Assembly (NCBI RefSeq): GCF_943913955.1
Contig: NZ_CALUAE010000011.1
Coordinates: 35,179-99,178, forward strand
Direction: 5' to 3'
DNA from: Mycolicibacterium bacteremicum
GTDB lineage: Bacteria; Actinomycetota; Actinomycetes; Mycobacteriales; Mycobacteriaceae
Length of the DNA stretch: 64,000 nucleotides
Positions within the stretch are counted from its first letter, which is position 1; each line of letters begins with the position of its first letter. Both the position numbers and the translations under genes were made by a program. Of the stretch, positions 1-7,975 are shown in pieces. The notes beneath the pieces are model-generated. The model searched no databases. It saw nothing but the letters and a program-made list of their open reading frames with translations, and was not told the origin of the DNA.

Positions 1-1
1 C

Positions 2-403
2 TACGCCGGGTCCGGCGCCCTCGGTCTGGAGGCGCTGTCCCGCGGCGCGGCCACGGCGCTCTTCGTGGAATCCGACCGCCGCGCCGCCGCGATGATCGAG
101 TCGAACATCAGCGCCCTCGACGCCCGCGGGGCCGCGGTGCGCCGCGCCCCGGTGGACAAGGTCGTCCGATCCGCCGGCCGCGCCGTCGATCTGGTGTTCG
201 CCGACCCGCCCTATGAGGTGAGCACCGGTGCGGTCGAAGGCGTGTTGAGCGCGCTGTCCGCCAATGGTTGGGTGCGTTCCGGGGCTGTTGCGGTGATCGA
301 ACGGCCCGCCGGTGCGGCAACGCTGACCTGGCCGGCGGGCTGGCAGGCCGATGACGAGCGTCGCTACGGTGACACCCGGCTGGAGTTCGGCGTCATCGCG
401 TAG
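2..403 (+). CDS. rsmD: 16S rRNA (guanine966-N2)-methyltransferase RsmD, 3' part
   Basis: The reading frame is open from base 2, so the gene starts outside the window; about 133 residues are present. It begins inside the SAM-binding loop (YAGSGALGLEALSRGA) and includes the ESDRRAA acidic strand end and the N6/N2-methyltransferase motif FADPPYE at about residue 62. RsmD methylates G966 of 16S rRNA during 30S assembly. The gene lies directly upstream of coaD, as in other mycobacteria, with only 11 bases between them. Identification is secure from the paired SAM loop and DPPY motif and from the neighbour. Confidence 0.93.
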   Translation, partial: YAGSGALGLEALSRGAATALFVESDRRAAAMIESNISALDARGAAVRRAPVDKVVRSAGRAVDLVFADPPYEVSTGAVEGVLSALSANGWVRSGAVAVIERPAGAATLTWPAGWQADDERRYGDTRLEFGVIA

Positions 404-406
404 CGT
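401..406 (+). promoter_or_regulatory. Possible -10 box for leaderless coaD transcript
   Basis: A TANNNT hexamer (TAGCGT) overlaps the rsmD stop codon and ends 8 bases before the coaD ATG. This is the spacing expected for a mycobacterial leaderless mRNA. No Shine-Dalgarno sequence is visible in the 11-base gap. Overlap with a TAG stop makes chance occurrence likely, so confidence is low. Confidence 0.3.
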
Positions 407-414
407 CTCGGATC

Positions 415-891
415 ATGAGCGGCGCCGTCTGTCCCGGATCCTTCGACCCCGTCACCCTCGGTCACATCGACATCTTCGAAAGGGCAGCCGCCCAGTTCGA
501 CGAGGTCGTGGTGGCTGTGCTGGTGAACCCGAACAAGAAGGGGATGTTCACCGCGGCCGAACGTATCGAGCTGATCGAGGCCTCGACGACGCATCTGCCC
601 AACCTGCGGGTCGAGTCGGGGTCTGGACTGGTGGTCGATTTCGTCAGAGAGCGCGGGCTGACGGCCATCGTCAAGGGGCTGCGTTCGAGCACCGACTTCG
701 AGTACGAGTTGCAGATGGCGCAGATGAACAAGCACGTCGCCGGTGTCGACACCTTCTTCGTCGCGACCACGCCGGCCTACTCCTTCGTGTCGTCGTCGCT
801 GGCCAAGGAGGTCGCCGCGCTGGGCGGTGACGTCACCGATCTGCTGCCCGACACGGTCAACGCGCGGCTGCGGGAGAAGCTCGGAAAGTAG
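415..891 (+). CDS. coaD: Phosphopantetheine adenylyltransferase
   Basis: This 158-residue protein matches the usual length of bacterial CoaD (PPAT). The nucleotidyltransferase signature is clear: GSFDPVTLGHIDIFERA near the N-terminus (TxGH) and the late motif YSFVSSSLAKEVA. It also has a KGLR.STDFEYELQMAQMN segment. It transfers AMP from ATP to 4'-phosphopantetheine to make dephospho-CoA, the fourth step of CoA synthesis in the cytosol. It follows rsmD and precedes sepIVA, the conserved mycobacterial arrangement. The ATG start gives the expected N-terminus. Confidence 0.97.
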   Translation: MSGAVCPGSFDPVTLGHIDIFERAAAQFDEVVVAVLVNPNKKGMFTAAERIELIEASTTHLPNLRVESGSGLVVDFVRERGLTAIVKGLRSSTDFEYELQMAQMNKHVAGVDTFFVATTPAYSFVSSSLAKEVAALGGDVTDLLPDTVNARLREKLGK

Positions 892-981
892 CTTTCCGCG
901 ACACACCGGCCGACAAAGCCGAGTCACACGAGTAACACCAGGCACACTGGTCACTAACAACGACGCCTGGAGGGTGCTGCC

Positions 982-1719
982 GTGTACCGAGTTTTTGAGG
1001 CCCTTGACGAGCTGAGCGCGATCGTCGAGGAAGCGCGTGGTGTGCCGATGACAGCCGGGTGCATGGTGCCGCGCGGCGATGTGCTGGAACTGCTCGACGA
1101 CATCAAGGACGCCATCCCCGGAGAGCTCGACGACGCCCAGGATGTGCTCGACGCCCGCGACGGGATGCTCAACGAGGCGCGCGACCACTCGCAGTCGATG
1201 GTGGCCACTGCCACCGCCGAGGCCGACTCACTGGTCAACCACGCCCGCGGTGAGGCCGACCGGTTGCTCGCCGATGCCAAGGCCCAGGCCGACCGGATGG
1301 TCGCCGAGGCACGCGCGCACAGCGAGCGCATGGTCGGCGAGGCTCGCGAGGAGGCCGTGCGCATCGCGGCCACCGCCAAGCGCGAATACGAGGCCACCAC
1401 CGGGCGCGCCAAGTCCGAGGCCGACCGCCTGATCGAGAACGGCAACCTGTCCTACGAGAAGGCCGTGCAGGAGGGCATCAAGGAGCAGCAGCGCCTGGTG
1501 TCGCAGACCGAGATCGTGCAGACCGCCACCGCCGAGGCGACCCGCCTGGTCGACACGGCCCACGCCGAGGCCGACCGGCTGCGCGGGGAATGCGACATCT
1601 ACGTCGACAGCAAGCTCGCCGAATTCGAGGACTACCTCAACGGCACCCTGCGGTCGGTGAGCCGGGGCCGGCACCAGCTGCGCACGGCGGCCGGTACGCA
1701 CGACTACGCCACCCGGTAA
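982..1719 (+). CDS. sepIVA: Septation protein SepIVA (DivIVA-domain coiled-coil)
   Basis: The 245-residue product opens with the DivIVA-like N-terminal segment (YRVFEALDELSAIVEEARGVPM). A long charged Ala/Glu/Arg-rich coiled coil of repeated AxAEADRL/VxxAR units follows to about residue 215. This matches mycobacterial SepIVA, an essential regulator of septation and polar growth that acts on the cytoplasmic face of the membrane. The GTG start is supported by a GGAGGG ribosome site about 8 bases upstream (near 969-974). The gene ends at a strong terminator shared with a convergent acyl-CoA dehydrogenase-like gene. It sits between coaD and yceD after the intervening sulfur genes. Confidence 0.9.
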   Translation: MYRVFEALDELSAIVEEARGVPMTAGCMVPRGDVLELLDDIKDAIPGELDDAQDVLDARDGMLNEARDHSQSMVATATAEADSLVNHARGEADRLLADAKAQADRMVAEARAHSERMVGEAREEAVRIAATAKREYEATTGRAKSEADRLIENGNLSYEKAVQEGIKEQQRLVSQTEIVQTATAEATRLVDTAHAEADRLRGECDIYVDSKLAEFEDYLNGTLRSVSRGRHQLRTAAGTHDYATR

Positions 1720-1733
1720 CCCGATACGACGAT

Positions 1734-1768
1734 AACCGGCCGCCGCCCCACCGGGGCGGCGGCCGGTT
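1734..1768. terminator. Bidirectional intrinsic terminator, perfect 16-bp stem
   Basis: Bases 1734-1749 pair perfectly with 1753-1768 around a 3-base loop, giving a GC-rich stem that ends in AA/TT on its outer side. The structure occupies the 57-base gap between sepIVA (+) and the SfnB-like gene (-), so it can stop transcription from both sides. There is only a short T run, as is common for actinobacterial terminators. Confidence 0.85.
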
Positions 1769-1776
1769 TGTCATGC

Positions 1777-3024
1777 TCAGAGTTGCCCGTGCCGAGGCGG
1801 TTTGGTGCCCGAGAGGGTGTAGCGGCCGATGTGTTGCAACTTCCACCGGGTCGCATCGTGCAGGGTGTGCGTGCGCGCGTCGCGCCAATAGCGGGCCAGG
1901 TTGGCTGCACCGGATGCGCTGCGTGTCCCGCCGAGTTCGAACAGCGTGCTCGACGCATCCAAGCACGCCCGGGTGGCAGCCACCTTCGCGACCGCCACCG
2001 CCACCGATGCGGCCGCGGCGCTGTCCTCGTCGAGATCGATGGCCGCCGCATCCACCGCGCGACCGGCCTCGGCCAGCAGCGCCTGCGCGCCGCGCACCGT
2101 CACGGTCAGCTCACCGGCGATGTGCACGACTGTCGGATCATCGGCCGCGGTGTCCACGCCGGCCTCGAAATGTGGCCGGGCCTTGGCGGATTGCCGCACA
2201 CCCTCGGCCAGGGCCGCGGTGGCGATTCCGACATCGAGCGCGGCGTGGAACAACTGCGCCCGCGCGCCATAGGTGGTGGGCCGGGCGAAGATCGGGGTGA
2301 ACGGCACCACCTGCGATGTCGGCACCCGGACCGCGTTGAGGGTGACGGTGCCCGATGCGGTGGTGCGCTGGCCCATGCCGTCCCAGTCGTCGACCACCTG
2401 GAGACCGTCGGTATCGGCGGCGATGAACGCCAACGCCTTCGGCGTCGACGAGGTCGGGGTCTCGCCGGGAATATCGGGCAGCGACGCCCGCACAATCACC
2501 CAGTCGGCGAACAGCGCGCCGGTCGAGTAGAACTTGCGGCCGTCCAGCACGTAATCCTCGCCGTCGCGGATGAGCGTGGTGGCATCCACGTCGATGGGAT
2601 GTGGGCGGGATATTTTCCCGTCGCTGCGCTCGCCTGGACGCTCCGTCTGCGCATTGGCGAAAAGCGCTCCGCCGAGCACCTTCTCGTAGAAGAACGCCTG
2701 CTGGGCGTCGGTGCCCTGCAGGCGCAACGCCTCCAGGAAGGTGTAGTGCGAATGCGGAATCTGGGCCAGCGACGGGTCGCCGTGGGCGAGTAGCCGGAAC
2801 ACCTCGGCGATCACCGTCGCCGGCGCGGCGATGCCGCCGTATTCGACGGGCACCGACAAGGTCAGCAGCCCCGAGTTTTTCAGCGCCTGCACCTGCGCGT
2901 GGGGCAGGGTGCGGTCGGCATCGCGGGCCGCGGCGCCCTCGGCGAACGCGGCGGACAGCTCGGCGGCCACCGCCAGCGCCTGCGCGGTGTCGGTGATGCG
3001 CAGGTCCTCGGCCTGCGTGGTCAC
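1777..3024 (-). CDS. SfnB/DszC-type flavin-dependent acyl-CoA dehydrogenase-fold monooxygenase
   Basis: The 415-residue protein has the acyl-CoA dehydrogenase fold: an N-terminal helical domain (QVQALKNSGLLTLSVPVEYGG), a central FMN-binding beta domain with GRKFYSTGALFADW, and a C-terminal four-helix domain ending ARTHTLHDATRWKLQHIGRY. These motifs match the SfnB/DszC branch, which uses reduced flavin to oxidise sulfones or thiols for sulfur scavenging. The GTG start overlaps the stop of the SsuD-like gene by 4 bases, so the two are translationally coupled. Residues about 130-149 look like an insertion relative to SfnB homologues and are partly encoded by a short dispersed repeat (see findings). 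The exact substrate is not deducible. Confidence 0.82.
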   Translation of the reverse strand: MTTQAEDLRITDTAQALAVAAELSAAFAEGAAARDADRTLPHAQVQALKNSGLLTLSVPVEYGGIAAPATVIAEVFRLLAHGDPSLAQIPHSHYTFLEALRLQGTDAQQAFFYEKVLGGALFANAQTERPGERSDGKISRPHPIDVDATTLIRDGEDYVLDGRKFYSTGALFADWVIVRASLPDIPGETPTSSTPKALAFIAADTDGLQVVDDWDGMGQRTTASGTVTLNAVRVPTSQVVPFTPIFARPTTYGARAQLFHAALDVGIATAALAEGVRQSAKARPHFEAGVDTAADDPTVVHIAGELTVTVRGAQALLAEAGRAVDAAAIDLDEDSAAAASVAVAVAKVAATRACLDASSTLFELGGTRSASGAANLARYWRDARTHTLHDATRWKLQHIGRYTLSGTKPPRHGQL

Positions 3025-4190
3025 CGGGCGGCGCCGACGAACGGGATCGACACGCTGGGTGCCTCGTCGGAGCCGGAGTTGAACAGGCCGCGCCGGCGCA
3101 GGATGGGTACCACGCCCTCGCCGAACCAGAACAACTCCTCCAGATGCGGGTAGCCGGAGAAGATGAACTCCTCGATGCCGATCTCGGCGTACTCGGCGAT
3201 GCGGTCGGCGACCTCGGTGTGACTACCGACCAGCGCGGTGCCCGCCCCGCCGCGCACCAGCCCGACGCCCGACCACAGGTTCGGCGCGATCTCCAGAGTT
3301 CGTGCGTCACTCCAGCTTCCGTTGGCGCGATTGGCCTCGTGCAGTGCCAGCATCCGCTTCTGGCCCTCGGACTGGCTGCGCGCCAGGCCGGCCTGGGCGG
3401 CTGCCACCGTCTCCTCGTCCAGTGCGGCGACCAGCTTGTCGGCCTGCGCCCACGCCTCCTCGGAGGTGTCCCGCGAGATGGTGTGCAACCGGATGCCGAA
3501 GCGCAGTGTGCGGCCGGCGGCCGCGGCTTCGGAACGGATCCAGGCGATCTTCTCGGCCACCGCGGCCGGCGGCTCGCCCCAGGTGAGGTACACATCGGAG
3601 TGGCGCGCGGCGACCGGGCCCGCTGCCTTGGAACTGCCGCCGAAGTACAGCGGCGGAATCGGGTTGGGCGGCAGCGCCAGCGCGGCCTCCTCGACATCGA
3701 TGTATTCGCCCTTGTGGGTGACGGTCTCGCCGGCCCACAGTCGGCGCACCACGTCCAGGAACTCGTCGGCCCGTTGGTAGCGGGCGTCCTTGTCCAGATG
3801 GTCGCCGAACGCGCGCTGTTCGTGCGCCTCGCCGCCGACGACGACGTTCAGCAGGATCCGCCCCGGTGCGTGCCGGGCGAAGGTCGCCGCCATCTGGGCC
3901 GACAGGGTGGGGCTGACCAGTCCCGGCCGGAATGCCACCAGGAAGGCCAGCGAGGTGGTCTCCCGGGCCAGCAGCGCGGCGGTGACGAAGGCGTCCTCGC
4001 ACCATGCCCCGGTCGGGATCAGCGCGCCGGTGAAGTCGAATCGTTCCGCCGCCCGCACGATCGATGCCAGGTAGTCGATCGACGCGTCCCGGTCGCCGCC
4101 GGCCGCACCGGCCGGCGTGCCGTGGCCACCGCCGACGATGAGCCGGCTGTCGCCGTAGGTGGGCAGAAACCAGTGCAACTTCACGGTCAC
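3021..4190 (-). CDS. SsuD-like FMNH2-dependent alkanesulfonate monooxygenase (LLM family)
   Basis: The 389-residue product starts VKLHWFLPTYGDSR and carries luciferase-like TIM-barrel motifs (RFDFTGALIPTG, LAFLVAFRPG, GRILLNVVVGGEAHEQRAFGD, RYQRADEFLDVV). This is typical of SsuD, which desulfonates alkanesulfonates to release sulfite. The frame is open further upstream to 4304, but GTG at 4190 is chosen because AAAGGA lies 7 bases before it and the SsuD family begins here. It is the first gene of a two-gene sulfur operon with the SfnB-like enzyme. No sulfonate transporter or flavin reductase gene is adjacent. Confidence 0.85.
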   Translation of the reverse strand: MTVKLHWFLPTYGDSRLIVGGGHGTPAGAAGGDRDASIDYLASIVRAAERFDFTGALIPTGAWCEDAFVTAALLARETTSLAFLVAFRPGLVSPTLSAQMAATFARHAPGRILLNVVVGGEAHEQRAFGDHLDKDARYQRADEFLDVVRRLWAGETVTHKGEYIDVEEAALALPPNPIPPLYFGGSSKAAGPVAARHSDVYLTWGEPPAAVAEKIAWIRSEAAAAGRTLRFGIRLHTISRDTSEEAWAQADKLVAALDEETVAAAQAGLARSQSEGQKRMLALHEANRANGSWSDARTLEIAPNLWSGVGLVRGGAGTALVGSHTEVADRIAEYAEIGIEEFIFSGYPHLEELFWFGEGVVPILRRRGLFNSGSDEAPSVSIPFVGAAR

Positions 4191-4373
4191 AGAATTCGTC
4201 CTTTGCGCAGCCAGAGTCCTCGTGCCGTCGAGTATCGACTGCCGATCGCACGCCGCGCGGCCATGCCCGCCCAGCCCGATTACGCCACCCACTCCACCGG
4301 CCACGGCGCGGCTGAAGACTTAAAATCTCGCTGATCCGGTGTCGGGCCCCGGTCACCGGTATGGGGCCCGAAG

Positions 4374-4379
4374 TAGACT
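4374..4379 (+). promoter_or_regulatory. -10 box of a leaderless yceD promoter
   Basis: TAGACT ends 7 bases upstream of the yceD ATG. This places the transcription start on or next to the start codon. There is no ribosome site in between, which fits a leaderless mRNA. Confidence 0.55.
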
Positions 4380-4386
4380 CGGGTGC

Positions 4387-4941
4387 ATGGCCGCCAAGAG
4401 TCCCCTCGCGATCGACATCTCGCGCCTGGGTCGTCGGCCGGGCTCGCTGATGGAGGTACACGAAACGGTGCCCGCACCGTCGCGTATCGGCCTGGACCTG
4501 ATCCGTATCGAAGAGGGCGCCCCACTGGAACTGGATCTGCGCATCGAATCGGTGTCGGAGGGGGCGTTGGTCACCGGCACCGTGTCGGCGCCCACCGCGG
4601 GTGAGTGCGTGCGGTGTCTGGAGCCGATCAGCGGCGATGTCACCGTCGACCTGACCGAACTGTTCGCCTATCCGGGCAGCACCACCGAAGAGACCACCGA
4701 GGACGACGAGGTCGGGCACGTCGTGGACGACCGCGTCGACATCGAACAGTCTCTCGTCGACGCCGTCGGTCTGGTGCTGCCGTTCACCCCGCTGTGCCGG
4801 GAGGACTGCGCGGGGTTGTGCCCCGACTGCGGCATCGTGCTCGCGAACGCCGAACCCGGCCACCAGCACGAGAAGATCGACCCCCGCTGGGCGAAGCTCG
4901 CCGCGCTGCGCGACGAGGTCGGAGACCCCGGTGACAACTGA
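4387..4941 (+). CDS. YceD/DUF177 family protein
   Basis: This 184-residue protein has the YceD (DUF177) layout: an N-terminal beta-rich part (SPLAIDISRLGRRPGS), the CVRCLEPI segment, an acidic stretch, and the C-terminal metal-binding-like CREDCAGLCPDCG cluster. YceD is associated with 23S rRNA/50S maturation, and in many bacteria it sits next to rpmF. Here it precedes rnc, as in M. tuberculosis. The upstream frame is open to 4339, but ATG 4387 is preferred because a -10 box lies 7 bases before it and homologues begin there. Its end overlaps rnc by 11 bases. Confidence 0.88.
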   Translation: MAAKSPLAIDISRLGRRPGSLMEVHETVPAPSRIGLDLIRIEEGAPLELDLRIESVSEGALVTGTVSAPTAGECVRCLEPISGDVTVDLTELFAYPGSTTEETTEDDEVGHVVDDRVDIEQSLVDAVGLVLPFTPLCREDCAGLCPDCGIVLANAEPGHQHEKIDPRWAKLAALRDEVGDPGDN

Positions 4942-5650
4942 GCACGAGGCGCTCTCCGAGGCGCTGGGCGTCGAACTGCCCGCAGATCTGCTCACCATCG
5001 CGCTGACCCACCGCAGCTACTCCTATGAGAACGGCGGTCTGCCGACCAACGAGCGGTTGGAATTTCTGGGTGATGCGGTACTGGGCCTGACCATCACCGA
5101 GGAGCTCTACCACCGCCACCCCGACCGCGCCGAAGGTGATCTGGCCAAATTGCGGGCCAGCATCGTCAACACCCAGGCATTGGCCGATGTCGGCCGCAAG
5201 CTCGGGCTGGGCGGACACCTGCTGCTGGGCAAGGGGGAGGAGAGCTCCGGCGGTGCCGACAAATCCAGCATCCTCGCCGACGGTGTCGAATCCCTGCTGG
5301 GCGCAATCTATTTGAACCGCGGCAGCGATACGGCGCGGGAGGTGATCCTGCGGTTGTTCGGTGAGTTGCTGGACACCGCGCCGACTCTCGGCGCCGGGCT
5401 GGACTGGAAATCGAGCTTGCAGGAGCTCACGGTGGCGCGCGGTCTCGGCCCGCCCTCGTATGCGGTGACCGCGCAGGGGCCCGATCACGACAAGGAATTC
5501 ACCGCCGTGGTGACCGTCGCCGAGCGCGAATACGGCCGCGGCGTCGGCCGCACCAAGAAGGAGGCCGAACTCAAGGCGGCCGCCGCGGCGTGGAGCGCGC
5601 TGGACGCGTCAGGAACCGACGAGACGACCGACGGTGCCGGAGCTTCCTGA
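4931..5650 (+). CDS. rnc: Ribonuclease III
   Basis: The 239-residue protein has the RNase III catalytic domain with the signature NERLEFLGDAVLGL (metal-binding Glu and Asp) and the second acidic set in ADGVESLLGAIYL. A C-terminal double-stranded RNA-binding domain (DWKSSLQELTVARGLGPPSY ... GRTKKEAELKAAAAAW) follows. It cleaves double-stranded RNA in rRNA and mRNA processing. The GTG start overlaps yceD by 11 bases, and its own end overlaps mutM by 17 bases, so yceD-rnc-mutM form a tightly coupled operon. Confidence 0.97.
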   Translation: MTTEHEALSEALGVELPADLLTIALTHRSYSYENGGLPTNERLEFLGDAVLGLTITEELYHRHPDRAEGDLAKLRASIVNTQALADVGRKLGLGGHLLLGKGEESSGGADKSSILADGVESLLGAIYLNRGSDTAREVILRLFGELLDTAPTLGAGLDWKSSLQELTVARGLGPPSYAVTAQGPDHDKEFTAVVTVAEREYGRGVGRTKKEAELKAAAAAWSALDASGTDETTDGAGAS

Positions 5651-6503
5651 GGTCGAGGTGGTGCGTCGCGGGCTGGACGCACACGTGCGCGGCCGGACCA
5701 TCGCCGATGTGCAGGTGCTGCACCCGCGCGCCGCGCGCCGACACCTGGCCGGCTCGATGGACCTGACCGCCCGGCTGCGGGGCACCCAGATCACCGGCAC
5801 CGGACGGCGCGGCAAGTACCTGTGGCTGACCCTGTCCAGCGGTGAGGCCATCGTCGTACACCTGGGGATGAGCGGCCAGATGCTCATCGGGGAGGTGCCC
5901 AACCCGTCGCATCTGCGCATCGCCACCGTCTTCGAGGACGGCAGTTCGATGAATTTCGTCGACCAGCGCACGTTCGGTGGGTGGATGCTCGCCGATCTGG
6001 TGACCATCGACGGCACCGACCTTCCCGAGCCGGTCGCCCACATCGCGCGTGACCCGCTGGACCCGGCGTTCGACCGCGACGGTGTCGTCACGGTGTTGCG
6101 GCGCAAGCATTCTGAGATCAAACGCCAGCTGCTCGACCAGACCGTGGTGTCCGGCATCGGCAACATCTACGCCGATGAGGCATTGTGGCGGGCCAAGGTC
6201 AACGGCGCTCGGCTGGCTTCGGCGCTGACCCGCCGTCAGCTCGGCGAGGTGCTCGACGCGGCGGCCGCCGTGATGACGGTGGCGTTGGGCCAGGGCGGTA
6301 CGTCGTTCGACTCGCTGTATGTCAACGTCAACGGGGAATCCGGATATTTTGACCGGTCGCTGGAGGCCTACGGCCGGGTCGACGAACCGTGCCGACGGTG
6401 CGGTGCACCCATGCAGCGGGACAAGTTCATGAACCGCTCATCGTTCTACTGCCCGAAATGTCAACCGAAGCCCAGGATCCGGCGCGCCGCTAGCGTTGGT
6501 TGA
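5634..6503 (+). CDS. mutM: Formamidopyrimidine-DNA glycosylase
   Basis: The 289-residue product starts PELPEVEVVRRGLD after the initiator, exposing the catalytic Pro and following Glu of Fpg/MutM. It also has the helix-two-turn-helix part (KRQLLDQTVVSGIGNIYADEALW) and a complete C-terminal zinc finger (CRRCG ... YCPKC). It removes 8-oxoguanine and formamidopyrimidines and nicks abasic sites. The GTG start lies inside rnc. The 3' end overlaps the convergent membrane-protein gene by 14 bases. Confidence 0.97.
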   Translation: MPELPEVEVVRRGLDAHVRGRTIADVQVLHPRAARRHLAGSMDLTARLRGTQITGTGRRGKYLWLTLSSGEAIVVHLGMSGQMLIGEVPNPSHLRIATVFEDGSSMNFVDQRTFGGWMLADLVTIDGTDLPEPVAHIARDPLDPAFDRDGVVTVLRRKHSEIKRQLLDQTVVSGIGNIYADEALWRAKVNGARLASALTRRQLGEVLDAAAAVMTVALGQGGTSFDSLYVNVNGESGYFDRSLEAYGRVDEPCRRCGAPMQRDKFMNRSSFYCPKCQPKPRIRRAASVG

Positions 6504-7143
6504 ACTGCACCGCCGCGGACATGCAGACCTTCCACTCGCCGTTCTCCTTGCGGAAGTAGGCGGTCTCGAACGGACCGCCGGTCTCCATCGTCGCCGATGC
6601 GACATCACCTTTGACCACGATGTCGGTCGCTGACAGTCCGGTGGTCGGCGCGGTCTGGGGGATCTCGATGCCCTCCAGGATCTGGCCGAGTTCGCCCAGT
6701 GCGCTGAACATTCCGGCCTCGGCGGCGCAGAAATACCGACCCAGTTCGGAGAATTTGCCGGTGCTGCCCGCCGCGCTGAACTCCTCGACGAGTTCCTTGA
6801 TCTCGGTCTCGTCGCTGGAGACGATGATGTCACCGCCGCGAACAAGGAACACACCGCCGACCACGAGTGCGGCGATCACCATCACGCTGACCGCGCCGCC
6901 GACGATCCACCACAGTGCGTTGTTCTTCTTCGGCGGTTGCTGTGGCGGATAGGGATACGGGTAGGGATAGCCCTGCGGGGGCGCGCCGTAACCGTAGGCC
7001 GGCGGCGCGCCGTAGCCGGGGTATTCCGGATATTCGAAGGCCTGCGGCTGTGCGTCGGGATTCCACGCACCCTGCGGTCCGGCTTGCGGCGAGGGGTCCC
7101 AGGGCCCCTGCGGCCCCGGCTGCTGCGGGGGGTATTGCGTCAC
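6490..7143 (-). CDS. Pro/Tyr-rich single-pass membrane protein, unknown function
   Basis: The 217-residue protein has three parts. A cytoplasmic N-terminus of about 75 residues is very rich in Pro, Gly, Tyr and Gln (repeats of PYP and GAPP). One transmembrane helix follows at about 79-102 (WWIVGGAVSVMVIAALVVGGVFLV), and then an external domain of about 110 residues (ETEIKELVEEFSAAG ... FRKENGEWKVCMSA). The external part resembles small DUF4878-type lumazine-binding-like folds. The GTG start is preceded by GAGGAG about 9 bases upstream. It is convergent with mutM. No function can be assigned. Confidence 0.75.
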   Translation of the reverse strand: MTQYPPQQPGPQGPWDPSPQAGPQGAWNPDAQPQAFEYPEYPGYGAPPAYGYGAPPQGYPYPYPYPPQQPPKKNNALWWIVGGAVSVMVIAALVVGGVFLVRGGDIIVSSDETEIKELVEEFSAAGSTGKFSELGRYFCAAEAGMFSALGELGQILEGIEIPQTAPTTGLSATDIVVKGDVASATMETGGPFETAYFRKENGEWKVCMSAAVQFNQR

Positions 7144-7264
7144 TGCGATGGCTCCTCAGCTGGTGTCTTTCAACACTAACCGCCCTGGCAACCATCGCGG
7201 CGTCCGTACACTCGCCCGCGGACAGCCGTGAACGCGAGTCGGATACGAGGAAAGAAGTCAAACG

Positions 7265-7681
7265 ATGACCGAACTGTGGGTTGAACGCACGGGTGTGCGC
7301 CGCTACACGGGACGCAGCACGCGCGGAGCCGAGGTGCTGGTCGGATCCGAGGATGTCGACGGTGTGTTCACCCCCGGCGAGTTGCTCAAGATCGCGTTGG
7401 CTGCCTGCAGCGGGATGAGCAGCGACCACCCGCTGCGCACCCGCCTCGGTGACGATTACCCGGCCACCATCAAGGTCGCCGGGGCCGCCGATCGCGAACG
7501 CGAGCTCTACCCGCACCTGGAGGAGTGCATCGAGGTCGACCTGTCGAGCCTGACCGAGGACGAACGGGCCCGCCTGCTCACCATCGTGCGGCGTTCCATC
7601 GACAAGGTGTGCACCGTGGGGAACACCCTGAAGGCGGGCACCGAGGTGAGCCTGACGGTGACCGATGTCGGCCGGGCCTGA
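7265..7681 (+). CDS. OsmC-like peroxiredoxin family protein
   Basis: The 138-residue protein has the OsmC/Ohr fold features: an N-terminal beta strand region and the central helix LLKIALAACSGMSSDHPL carrying the first reactive Cys. The segment RRSIDKVCTVGNTLKAG carries the second Cys. OsmC-like proteins reduce organic hydroperoxides using a Cys pair. It corresponds to the OsmC-like gene found upstream of acyP and smc in M. tuberculosis. Start ATG follows an AGGAAAG ribosome site. Its end overlaps acyP by 17 bases. Confidence 0.87.
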   Translation: MTELWVERTGVRRYTGRSTRGAEVLVGSEDVDGVFTPGELLKIALAACSGMSSDHPLRTRLGDDYPATIKVAGAADRERELYPHLEECIEVDLSSLTEDERARLLTIVRRSIDKVCTVGNTLKAGTEVSLTVTDVGRA

Positions 7682-7949
7682 CGTCCGGCTCAGCGCCTGG
7701 GTGCACGGCGACGTCCAGGGCGTGGGCTTCCGCTGGTGGACCCGGGCGCGCGCCCTTGAGCTGGGGTTGACCGGATACGCGTCCAACCGGCCCGATGGCC
7801 GGGTGCACGTCGTCGCGCAGGGGCCGAAGGCCGACTGCGAGCGCCTGCTGGACCTGCTGCAATCCGGCACGACCCCGGGAACCGTCGACAACGTGGTGGC
7901 CGACTGGTCCGTGGTGGGCGACCCGATCCCAGGCTTCAGCGAACGTTAA
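7665..7949 (+). CDS. acyP: Acylphosphatase
   Basis: At 94 residues it has the standard acylphosphatase size. It contains the P-loop-like signature VQGVGFRWWTR with the catalytic Arg, and the second motif GYASNRPDGRVHVVAQG with the catalytic Asn. It hydrolyses acyl phosphates such as carbamoyl phosphate and 1,3-bisphosphoglycerate. The ATG lies within the end of the OsmC-like gene, implying translational coupling. smc follows after 26 bases. Confidence 0.95.
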   Translation: MSAGPDVRLSAWVHGDVQGVGFRWWTRARALELGLTGYASNRPDGRVHVVAQGPKADCERLLDLLQSGTTPGTVDNVVADWSVVGDPIPGFSER

Positions 7950-7961
7950 CCGCCGCGGCGG

Positions 7962-7967
7962 TAGGGT
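7962..7967 (+). promoter_or_regulatory. -10 box for smc
   Basis: TAGGGT ends 8 bases before the smc GTG in the 26-base acyP-smc gap, and no ribosome site is visible. This suggests that smc has its own leaderless transcript in addition to read-through from acyP. Confidence 0.5.
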
Positions 7968-7975
7968 TTCACCTC

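Noticed and set aside
3021..4304. Longer SsuD-like protein starting at 4304
   Set aside because: The extra 38 residues show no family similarity, and GTG 4190 has a strong AAAGGA ribosome site.
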